A stretch of DNA of 64,000 nt, taken from contig JAWKTX010000001.1 in the NCBI GenBank assembly GCA_041398825.1, positions 868,001 to 932,000 on the forward strand, in the 5' to 3' direction. This DNA comes from Planctomycetaceae bacterium (GTDB lineage: Bacteria; Planctomycetota; Planctomycetia; Planctomycetales; Planctomycetaceae). Positions 42,651 through 50,450 of this stretch are shown one piece after another (position 1 is the first letter of the stretch; each line of letters begins with the position of its first letter). The notes under the pieces were generated by a model that saw only the letters and a program-made list of their open reading frames with translations, ran no database searches and was not told the DNA's origin. The translations under genes were made by a program, and so were the position numbers.

Positions 42651-43652
42651 ATGAAATCACGTGCGCAGGCGAACGGTCTTCGTACTGTGATCGCTCTGAT
42701 CCCTCTGGTCTTGGTGGGTTGTGGTGGCGAATCGGGAATCGAAGTGTCCGCAACTCCCAAATCCGCAACTCCCAAATCTGCAGTTGTCGGCGCTGCTCCA
42801 GCGACGGAGCTGCAAACGGACTCTGAAAAGCACGCTCATGAATCAAAGCCAAAAGCTATCGAGGCCGCGGACTCGGATTCCACGGTGTCTTCGGCGCGAG
42901 TGTGGATCAGCCGCGATGGTCGGCGAACTGTCGTCGCAACAATGGCTGCGGTAGAGAGTGGAAAAGTTGAGTTACGGGACGGTCAGGGCAAATCGGACTG
43001 GGCGAGCATCTTCGCTCTGAGTGATGAAGATCAGCATTATATTGAGCAAGAACTGGCTCGCCGCGGCACCGAGTATCAACCAGTGAACGTTCCACTGGTC
43101 GGTACCGGAGTCACCGAAGCCGATCGTTCTCTGCTTCGCTCCGCCGCGGTCGAAAAGTATTACAAGCAACGAAACCTCCGGTTCCTCGCGGCACTGTTGT
43201 TGCTGAAACGCGAATACGACGAACAGCCGTCCGCGATGCTGAGAAATGAAATCGAGGCGTTTGTTCAGGCCGGCCCGCCACGGCGAGTACTCTTTACATC
43301 GCCGGACGAGCAGCCGCCCAAAGTTGGCGACGCAGGCTTTGCGGGGCCGCTGCGCGTCATTCAGGTCGTTGACGAATCAAGATTGCTGGTCGAGTTTGGA
43401 ACGTCGAAAGCTCTGGCGACAGGCTGGAGCACCGTTGAAATTGTTGCCGGAGAGAGCTTTCAGCCCCAGGGTGGAATCGTGATCATGGGCAAAACGGATT
43501 TCACATCTTTAGAGGGACAAACGGCGAAAGCGGTGCACGTGATTGAACCCCTGGAGCTGGCGGAACACGCCGCGCGAAACACTCCTGAGCTTCCCGCCTA
43601 CATCACAGAAATCATTGGACCAGACATCGCAGTCGGCAGCCATCCGAATTGA
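42651..43652 (+). CDS. Lipoprotein with an SHD1-like domain
   Basis: A 333-residue lipoprotein: the signal ends in IALIPLVLVGC with Cys24 as lipidation site. A low-complexity linker follows, containing a 15-base tandem duplication that encodes SATPKSATPKSA. The part RVWISRDGRRTVVATMAAVE, then GKVELRDGQGK and ALSDEDQHYIE, resembles the SHD1 domain (SLA1 homology 1) often found in planctomycete secreted proteins. The remaining 200 residues have no family I recognise. I use the ATG at 42651 because it gives a proper lipoprotein signal; an in-frame start 42 bases upstream is possible. It is convergent to the giant gene on the minus strand. Confidence 0.65.
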   Translation: MKSRAQANGLRTVIALIPLVLVGCGGESGIEVSATPKSATPKSAVVGAAPATELQTDSEKHAHESKPKAIEAADSDSTVSSARVWISRDGRRTVVATMAAVESGKVELRDGQGKSDWASIFALSDEDQHYIEQELARRGTEYQPVNVPLVGTGVTEADRSLLRSAAVEKYYKQRNLRFLAALLLLKREYDEQPSAMLRNEIEAFVQAGPPRRVLFTSPDEQPPKVGDAGFAGPLRVIQVVDESRLLVEFGTSKALATGWSTVEIVAGESFQPQGGIVIMGKTDFTSLEGQTAKAVHVIEPLELAEHAARNTPELPAYITEIIGPDIAVGSHPN

Positions 43653-43895
43653 TTCGACTTTCCTGCCGGCAACACTTTCCTGCCCAACACAGGAAACATC
43701 GGAGTTGAGATTATGTGGCCGCTCGTCCAAATGGTCCGTTGAACAAATGCGTACAGTTCTGTCGCTGAAAGGATTACAGGAACCTCAGATTACTGTGTGA
43801 GAATGTGAAGCGTTCGACGGTGTCGACGTGTCGACGATCAGACTCCCGGGATTGTCTGTTTCGATGTGGATTGGGCCGTCGGAACAGACGGTAAC

Positions 43896-46800
43896 TCAGC
43901 GTTTTTTGCGCCGTGTAACTTCTTCATACTGTGGGATGTCGTTTTCGCAGATTCTCTGCCATGCCCCGGCGAAGAGTTCGTGCACTGGTTTGAGCGGAAG
44001 CAACGTGAGAAACAGCGACTGAACCTTCTGGTTTTCGTCTCGCGTGACATCGAACAAAGGAAGTTTCCACGTTTCGATTGGCAAATACGGGGCTTTGAGT
44101 TCTTCCCATCCGCCGGGCAGGAAGTACTTGCGACCTGCTCTTGCTCGCTTTGCTTCGACGATGAGTTCCCGGGCCAAAAGTTCTTTTGCAGCCTTCGTGA
44201 TTGCCGATGGCGTCCATCCATTCCAGGTCCTGATGTTCTTGTCCGTTGGATCTGGCAGCGTTAATAACTGCAGATAATACGTTGCCGCTTCCGCACTGAT
44301 CTTCAGTTTCGCTGCGACCTCACTCACAGTTTCGGCAGCCGAAAGTGCTGGGTTCGCTTCATATTGACCGGCCGGAACGGGCGACTTCTTGAGTCGATTG
44401 CCGAGACTGGCGATGTCTTTTGAACGCAGGTACTTCAATGCATCGATAGCTTCGAACTTCAGGGAATCGTAGTCTCCATGCGCGGCCTGCATTTGGCTGC
44501 GTACTGTTGCGATATCGGTGTCTTTCTTCAGCTTCGTGGGGTTGATCAGCAGCGAAAGGCGTCGATTATTGACAACGACTGTCAGCCCTCCGGATTCTCC
44601 GGTCAGAACGTTCTTCGTCTTCTTCAGCCTACCGACGATGCTTGTTGCGATCTCATTTGACTTGTTTTCGTTCTTGTCGTTGTAGTGATAGGTCTCGCCC
44701 AACGAAATTAACAGGTTTGGATTGCTGGTCGCCTTCTGTACGGCGGCAAGGACTCCTGCCATTTTTGCTAAGGCTGGATCTCCCACTGGTAATTCGTATG
44801 CAAGGCGAACCACTGCATGAGTGGCCAGTTGCAGCCAGAGCTCGTTGAACTCTTGTTCTTCTTTTTTGCCCGTTCCAACGCCTCCAAAGTCGCCGTCTGC
44901 GTCGAACTGAAGGGAGTACTTTGCCTTCGCATTCAGGATTTCTGCGTCATCAGGTCTGTTGAGTGCTTCCATAAAGACGGTGCGACTGTCTCCGTGCAAC
45001 CCATGTGTCAGCAGTTCTGTCAGGCTGTCCGGCAATTCGATGCAGTCAGGACGAATGGATTCCCAGGCCTTCTTCAGATTTGCCGCCATTTCGTTTGGTG
45101 GGTCGTGGCTGAAAGAAGCGATTGGTCCCGCAAGCAAAGCATGCCGCAATCGCGTCCGGGATTCTTCGGGTAAAGATTGTATGAACTCCCTTGCTGCTTT
45201 TCCTTCCCTCGCTTTGATTCCAGCGGGTTCTCGAAGGTACGCAGGAATTGGATCCGATCCGTATCTTCCAAAATGCGGATAGCCGAACCAAATGTAAGCG
45301 ACGATTGCAGGCTTGAGCTTCATGCCCTCCGCGACTTCCGCAAAAAAATCGGCCGATGGAATCTTTGGTGGCTGGTCTTTGCACAGGTCAATGAACTGCT
45401 GCACTGATTCCTGGATATCGCTGAGCTCAAGGGGCTGCGTTTCTTCGTTGCTGTCGACTCCGGTGACGGGATGAAATGTCTCGGATCTTGAGAATTCGAC
45501 GACGTTAAATCCACGCCAGTCCCGCGTGATCACGAACTTGCTGTTTCCGTGTTGCAGAGCAGTCGCAGCTTCTCGATCATCAATATCGTCATGGCGTCCT
45601 CCGACGGCGTCCTCGAGCAGTTTTCTGAATTTGGGGTCACTATCTTCATCGATCGAGAACTGACGCAGTCGTCCCGTCAGACTCAGCGCGCCCGTTTGCA
45701 GCAGAGCCTCATAAAACGTGAGCCATTTAGTATCCCCGTCGTCTCTTGCAAACCACTGCAGCTGCCATGCGTTGAGCAGACTTTCTGAGACAATCTCGCC
45801 GAATATTCCGCACGTAAAATCTGGGGCCGTGATATCGTCTGATTCTCCCTGCAGAAACATGACGATGCTTGCCAGTTCGTTGAAAAACGAAACGGACTCG
45901 GCTCCGTACGAACGCTTTTGGAGCATGTTCAGTACATGGACTACACTTGCGTCGGCATTGGTGACTGTAATCTTCGTGGGCTGGACTCTGTTGGGATCGG
46001 ATTGAGCGATGACTTTTTCGAGCGAGAGCTGAAGCTGGATCGCACCGACGATGATTCCGCGAATTCCGGCATGCAGACGCGGCGATTTCAGCCTGGGCAA
46101 CAGTTTGCCGATGGCTTTATCGAGCAGCGGGTACGTCGGGTTTTCTGCCTTCTTACCCTGTTTTGCCTCGCGTTTGCTCGCAATCGCTTCGATGTCTTTT
46201 GATGCTGCATCCAGCAGAGTTTGTGTATCGTCCAGGCTGATGCTGCGTAGTTTTTTCGAGGCCGTTTCGTCCCGAACTTCGAAGAAGTTGAGATAGCGCC
46301 AGGGGACTCCGGCAGGCTGTCCCGAGTTGTACATGCCTGGATCGAATTCGGGTCGGCTGGTGACAATCTGATTATCCGGAGAATGAAAAGCCAGGTGCGG
46401 TGCCGTTCTCCAGCGTCCCTCCACACCTTCAATCGGGAGTTTCTGTGTTGTGCCTGGTTGATCCAGAAGCGCTTGAAAGGAGAGATCATCTTTGCCAGTG
46501 CAAATGGAACGCCCGTCTATTCCTTCCGCCGTAAATTGTAAGGTCACACTGTCTTTTCTGGCACGGAACCCACACAGACCATCTTTTTGGCCAAGGGGGG
46601 AATGCTGGATTCCGGAAGGCAATGGAAACAGGCTGCATCGGTGCAGCATTAACCTGGTATCCGGTGCGATGAAGTCTTCCAGAAATCCGGGTAGAGACCG
46701 ACGACCTTGTTCCCCTTTTACGGGGTCAAGTTCGCAGGAGGTTTCCGTTTGGGAAGCATGATCCCAGCCTGTGGCCCAGTAGTGTTCGCCGTCGAAGAAG

Positions 46801-48863
46801 AAGTTTGAACTCGAGCCAATGCCGCGAGTTTCAGGTTCTCCAGCGTGAATAATTTTCTCGCCCGTAAAGGCTCCGCCACCCCGTGCGTCGATGGCGAACC
46901 CCTGCAAACCCTGATTGTCTCGTTCCCAGGTCTCCCAACTCTTCCCCGGACTCCTGTTCCAGAATTGCTTGCAGCGATAGTTCTTTCCTGCCGTGACCAG
47001 CAGGTCACCGTCGATATATTCGACGTGTTTTAGCGGCTCGCCTTTAGGGAGCTTCAACTCAAACTCTCCGACGCGTTCGTTTCCTCGAACAACAATCGCT
47101 GCGATTCCATCCGTGACCACGGCATAAGGGTAGGCGCCGAACAGTTTGACGTCGCTGGCAGTTTCCCGGGGAGCGGAGATCGAGAATTTCCCGGTAAAGT
47201 GTTCAAAGGCAGCTTCCAGCGCAGGCCATCCGTATTCGTCCATCAGTCCGTTTTTCAGCGAACGGTGCAATGCTGCTGCAACCTTTGCTTCCTGAAGTCG
47301 TTCAAATGCCTCCGGAAATTCCTGCCAGGTCGCTGTGGTCGTCTTGCCGTTGATGGTTGAGAACGCATCCTCAAATCCCGGCAATGCGGCTTTGCCAAAC
47401 TTTTCAATTTCGGACAATAACCAGTTGCGCCGGACTTCCAGCATCGCTTTCTTACCCGTGGCTGCTGCTTCGAATTCTGCCACACCGACTGACTCGCGGA
47501 CAGCGTCCATCAGTGCCACAGAGAATCGTGGATCCTGTGCCAGCATGACCGGGTCGCGAGGCCGGTTCTTCGCGTTGTCGTCGTGCACTCGGAACCAGCT
47601 GTACATCGACAGCCTGAGTTCACCCTCGGGATCGGCAATCGGGATACCAAGCGCCAACAGATGATCAAGCAGATCGATGTTGGCATTTAATTGTTTGTTC
47701 CAGCGATTCACTTCATATGGGTATACTCTGATGTCATCTTTCTTGAGTCGATCCGCCATCCGCTCAACCAGGTCAAACAAAACCTGACTTGGCGAACCGA
47801 CCGCGCAGAGCTTTGACAACCACTCCGCCGGACTGCCAACCGGACCAGCTTGCTCTGAAACGCCATCCTTCCAGGAATTATCGAGGATTCCCCAGGTTTC
47901 GAGGTAGTTGAGCCATGTCCATGCATCACTTTGTCCATAACCACCTGACTTGGGAATCATATTCAGAAGCAATCCAGCGGCCTGATCATCATTTTCGGCG
48001 AGCGACTGCACCCATTTCGAGGCTACCTGCCAGAATCCCATGCTGGTGCGAGGCATTGCCGGAGACTCCAGCAGCTCCCTGACGACTTGCTGTATCTCAG
48101 TATCCACATCCAATCCTGCCGCTTTGGCAAGTGTGGCAAGATCCTTACACATATTTTTCCATGGAGGCAGACCGCCAAGCGTTCGCCGCACACTCAGGTC
48201 CCGAATGATGGACCATGCTTCGCCCGCTTCGCCCGCGGCCTGCAGCTCTTTGCCGTAGTCATTGATGGCGCTGGCGCTGACACATCCGGCCAGAGCAAAT
48301 TCCAGGAATGCGTCTCTTCGAATCGCTTCATCGACCTTCAGTCCATGCACGCGTTCTGCTTCGCGCGCTTTGCCGAAGGCTCGCGATGCATACGTCGAAT
48401 TGTCAATGGCGATGAATTCTCGCCCAACCTGTTCCCAGAACGAGGGCAGGAAATGGGCCACGCTTTTTCCCAGAGACTTCGCGATTTCGCTGAACGCATC
48501 CCAGGCATGACCGGGTTTTGATTTCGCCCGACGTGCTTCTCGCTTGAATTCCTTCACCATGTCCAGTGCGTAGCGAGCATGAGCAGGGTCGTGAACCAGG
48601 GCCCATTCCGGAAACCCCAGAGCCTGTCGTCGTCGGACCGCCACGGGGCCTGTCACATCGGGTTCGGCAAAGCCAAGGAATGAAAGCGTCAGATCGTCGC
48701 CTGCGGCCAGATTGTCCGGGGTAAGTCGGACAACGACACGATCTCCGAGTGCCGGATGTCGATAAGCACGAGCGCTTACTTCGTCAATGCCTGCTGCGTC
48801 CTTCAGCTTTGTCTTTGGGGCGAGTAAGGCACCGGCTTCCAGTAGTTGTTCTGGCTTTGGCAT
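43896..48863 (-). CDS. Giant propeller-type protein of MoxR/vWA-linked conflict systems
   Basis: About 1655 residues. The N-terminal 400 are mostly helical and contain YRHPALGDRVVVRLTPDNLA, RQALGFPEWALVHDP and FGKAREAERVHGLKVDEAIR, patches I know from long proteins encoded with MoxR-type AAA ATPase and vWA genes in actinobacteria. The middle (about 570-900) has repeated Trp/Gly-rich strands (SSNFFFDGEHYWATGWDHAS, RWRTAPHLAFHSPDNQIVTS) consistent with a beta-propeller. The C-terminus (about 1490-1655) has a winged-helix-like unit (SAAETVSEVAAKLKISAEAA, AITKAAKELLARELIVEAKR). I chose the ATG at 48863 (MPKPEQLLEAG), with GAGG 12 bases upstream, over a start 105 bases earlier that reads through a tandem repeat. 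It follows the DUF4132 gene on the same strand, presumably one operon. Function is inferred, not shown. Confidence 0.7.
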   Translation of the reverse strand: MPKPEQLLEAGALLAPKTKLKDAAGIDEVSARAYRHPALGDRVVVRLTPDNLAAGDDLTLSFLGFAEPDVTGPVAVRRRQALGFPEWALVHDPAHARYALDMVKEFKREARRAKSKPGHAWDAFSEIAKSLGKSVAHFLPSFWEQVGREFIAIDNSTYASRAFGKAREAERVHGLKVDEAIRRDAFLEFALAGCVSASAINDYGKELQAAGEAGEAWSIIRDLSVRRTLGGLPPWKNMCKDLATLAKAAGLDVDTEIQQVVRELLESPAMPRTSMGFWQVASKWVQSLAENDDQAAGLLLNMIPKSGGYGQSDAWTWLNYLETWGILDNSWKDGVSEQAGPVGSPAEWLSKLCAVGSPSQVLFDLVERMADRLKKDDIRVYPYEVNRWNKQLNANIDLLDHLLALGIPIADPEGELRLSMYSWFRVHDDNAKNRPRDPVMLAQDPRFSVALMDAVRESVGVAEFEAAATGKKAMLEVRRNWLLSEIEKFGKAALPGFEDAFSTINGKTTTATWQEFPEAFERLQEAKVAAALHRSLKNGLMDEYGWPALEAAFEHFTGKFSISAPRETASDVKLFGAYPYAVVTDGIAAIVVRGNERVGEFELKLPKGEPLKHVEYIDGDLLVTAGKNYRCKQFWNRSPGKSWETWERDNQGLQGFAIDARGGGAFTGEKIIHAGEPETRGIGSSSNFFFDGEHYWATGWDHASQTETSCELDPVKGEQGRRSLPGFLEDFIAPDTRLMLHRCSLFPLPSGIQHSPLGQKDGLCGFRARKDSVTLQFTAEGIDGRSICTGKDDLSFQALLDQPGTTQKLPIEGVEGRWRTAPHLAFHSPDNQIVTSRPEFDPGMYNSGQPAGVPWRYLNFFEVRDETASKKLRSISLDDTQTLLDAASKDIEAIASKREAKQGKKAENPTYPLLDKAIGKLLPRLKSPRLHAGIRGIIVGAIQLQLSLEKVIAQSDPNRVQPTKITVTNADASVVHVLNMLQKRSYGAESVSFFNELASIVMFLQGESDDITAPDFTCGIFGEIVSESLLNAWQLQWFARDDGDTKWLTFYEALLQTGALSLTGRLRQFSIDEDSDPKFRKLLEDAVGGRHDDIDDREAATALQHGNSKFVITRDWRGFNVVEFSRSETFHPVTGVDSNEETQPLELSDIQESVQQFIDLCKDQPPKIPSADFFAEVAEGMKLKPAIVAYIWFGYPHFGRYGSDPIPAYLREPAGIKAREGKAAREFIQSLPEESRTRLRHALLAGPIASFSHDPPNEMAANLKKAWESIRPDCIELPDSLTELLTHGLHGDSRTVFMEALNRPDDAEILNAKAKYSLQFDADGDFGGVGTGKKEEQEFNELWLQLATHAVVRLAYELPVGDPALAKMAGVLAAVQKATSNPNLLISLGETYHYNDKNENKSNEIATSIVGRLKKTKNVLTGESGGLTVVVNNRRLSLLINPTKLKKDTDIATVRSQMQAAHGDYDSLKFEAIDALKYLRSKDIASLGNRLKKSPVPAGQYEANPALSAAETVSEVAAKLKISAEAATYYLQLLTLPDPTDKNIRTWNGWTPSAITKAAKELLARELIVEAKRARAGRKYFLPGGWEELKAPYLPIETWKLPLFDVTRDENQKVQSLFLTLLPLKPVHELFAGAWQRICENDIPQYEEVTRRKKR

Positions 48864-48910
48864 CTGCTTGATCCTCAACGAAAGACCAGGGATGGTACGT
48901 GTGTGATTCA

Positions 48911-48950
48911 GTGATTCTTGTGGTTGGCGCAGACTCTTGTGGTTGGCGCG
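48911..48950. repeat. Tandem duplication in the leader of the giant gene
   Basis: CTTGTGGTTGGCGC occurs twice 20 bases apart (about 48916 and 48936), a tandem duplication of about 20 bases lying between the DUF4132 stop and the giant gene start. On the minus strand it reads GCGCCAACCACAAGA twice. It could be an operator pair or a recent slip. Confidence 0.55.
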
Positions 48951-49026
48951 AAGATTGTGGGCGGCCAACTGATTTCATCTCGGCATGGAGATGATGGATC
49001 GATGGGCCTGGCGATCCTGTGCGGCT

Positions 49027-49959
49027 TCAGACGACTTCAGGTTCTTTTTCAACGACGCGTTTGGCGTAAATTGCAGCAGCCATTCGCATACCTTCAGAAA
49101 ACGCGACGGGCCCCACCTCTTTGACGGGCAGCGTGCGTTCTCGATCGTCGGTGAAGATCAGGTCCCACGTGTAAGTTTCGGCCTCCGGATACTCAGCCCC
49201 AACCCAAAAGCGACCTTCAGTCAGCCTGCCGTTCTCCCAGACCGGACTACAGGCCGATCCACCGCTGACGCGATAACCAAGTCTCCGGCAGAGACTCAAT
49301 GCGTGTGTCAGAGCTTCAAACTTTCCGTTTCGGAAGTCTTCGACGGCATTCCCCTTCAATTGTTCCTTTGTCGGCTTCCAGGTTTGCCGGAACAGCTGAT
49401 CGAGACTCTGCTGAAAACTGAGTTCAATCGTCAAAGCCCGAAAGTCGTCGAGCTCATCCAGCAGAATGGGGTGTGGAATTGCAATGGAATCCGATTTCAG
49501 CCATTGCGTCTCTCCATCCAGATCGATCACCCCTGCCCCTTTTTTAGCATCGACTTCTCGCAGAAATCCGCTTTCCTGCTGATTGAGTTTTTCCCCGGTG
49601 ACGCTGCAAACTACAGCGTTCGTCAGGATGCTTTTCCAGGATGGATCCTGCCAGATGGCAACCAGCACGGATCGCGGAACAGGCAAAGAACGCAGCATCC
49701 ACGCTTCGATGGTATCTCTCGATTGTTTTTCGTGTTCATCCAGCCATTCCCCCAGCGAAATGAGTTGCTGTGCCTGTTCGCTGTCCTTCAGCCACTTGGG
49801 GACTGACGCCAGCGCGGCGCCTTTGGGGTTGCGGCTCTGCAGCTTCCCTTCGATCAGGGCAATGGAGTAGCCTTTGTCGGCTTCGATCCAGAATGCACCG
49901 TCCTCTGACACAGACGCTTCCGCGCGTGCGGCATCTACTTTCTTTTTTGCCTTTGCCAT
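49027..49959 (-). CDS. DUF4132-domain protein (MolR/YehI-like C-terminal module)
   Basis: A 310-residue protein. Its second half fits the end of DUF4132: ALSLCRRLGYRVSGGSACSP, then GRFWVGAEYPEAETYTWDLI and VGPVAFSEGMRMAAAIYAKR. The N-terminus is basic (MAKAKKKVDAARAEA) and is followed by FWIEADKGYSIALIEGKLQS. Classical DUF4132 proteins such as E. coli YehI/MolR are much longer, so this is a short stand-alone form. In E. coli the yeh locus has DUF4132, a MoxR ATPase, a vWA protein and a SWIM protein together; here only DUF4132 and the giant gene are in view. It sits 163 bases upstream of the giant gene on the same strand. Confidence 0.7.
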   Translation of the reverse strand: MAKAKKKVDAARAEASVSEDGAFWIEADKGYSIALIEGKLQSRNPKGAALASVPKWLKDSEQAQQLISLGEWLDEHEKQSRDTIEAWMLRSLPVPRSVLVAIWQDPSWKSILTNAVVCSVTGEKLNQQESGFLREVDAKKGAGVIDLDGETQWLKSDSIAIPHPILLDELDDFRALTIELSFQQSLDQLFRQTWKPTKEQLKGNAVEDFRNGKFEALTHALSLCRRLGYRVSGGSACSPVWENGRLTEGRFWVGAEYPEAETYTWDLIFTDDRERTLPVKEVGPVAFSEGMRMAAAIYAKRVVEKEPEVV

Positions 49960-50052
49960 CGCTGGGTCCCGTTAGATGTGCGTTGTTCGTTCCAGCCACG
50001 CGAGTGGGTGGAAAGATTCTTACACTTGAGTGTGGAAACGCAATTGACTCGG

Positions 50053-50103
50053 AAAAAGAAAAGCCAGTTGTCAGTCAAAGCAAGCTTTGACCAACAACTG
50101 GCT
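50053..50103 (-). terminator. Intrinsic terminator in the leader of the DUF4132 operon
   Basis: A 10-bp outer and 7-bp inner stem with a four-base loop (50081-50084) and a T-rich tail on the minus strand only. No gene on the minus strand ends here, since the gene to the right is on the + strand. It must therefore stop either a leader or an unannotated small transcript. Confidence 0.7.
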
Positions 50104-50164
50104 GGAAGATGGTAACGGGCCATCCCCGAACTCATAGCCGGCATTCATTCGGGGTATTACCATC
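50053..50164 (-). ncRNA. Candidate structured leader RNA or small RNA with intrinsic terminator
   Basis: On the minus strand two hairpins follow each other. The first, from 50164 to 50108, has an outer stem GATGGTAA / TTACCATC and an inner stem CCCCGAA / TTCGGGG around a GCCGGC-containing loop. The second, from 50103 to 50062, has stem AGCCAGTTGT / ACAACTGGCT plus GTCAAAG / CTTTGAC and is followed by TTTTCTTTTT. This order (folded domain, then terminator) is that of a riboswitch-type attenuator or a small RNA. It ends about 93 bases before the DUF4132 start. I recognise no known RNA family in it, and no clear promoter. Confidence 0.55.
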
Positions 50165-50450
50165 AACTAACAGGTCAAGCGCTTTCGGTGGTCAGGCACG
50201 ACAAATAGTTTTTCGAATTTGATTTTTCCTCACCAGAAATCCATGGTTTGCCCCGCCAGTCCATTTGAGCAGGTGGAATGTAAATCCATCCAAAACGTCC
50301 GTGGCAGTCGCGGAACCGCTGGGTGCCTTGGGAATTCTTACGAATTCAGATACAAGTGGCTGGGCTATTGCCGTTTTAGAATGTCCTGAGGAGTTGCTCG
50401 GGTTGGCTGCGTCGACTTGAGTTCTCTGCCAAACGCTTGTCACCGATGGA
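50165..50450. promoter_or_regulatory. Divergent promoter region
   Basis: Space between the minus-strand RNA element and the + strand sialidase gene. TTGACC occurs on the minus strand at about 50175-50180 but without a -10 box at normal spacing. No other signal could be read. Confidence 0.3.
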
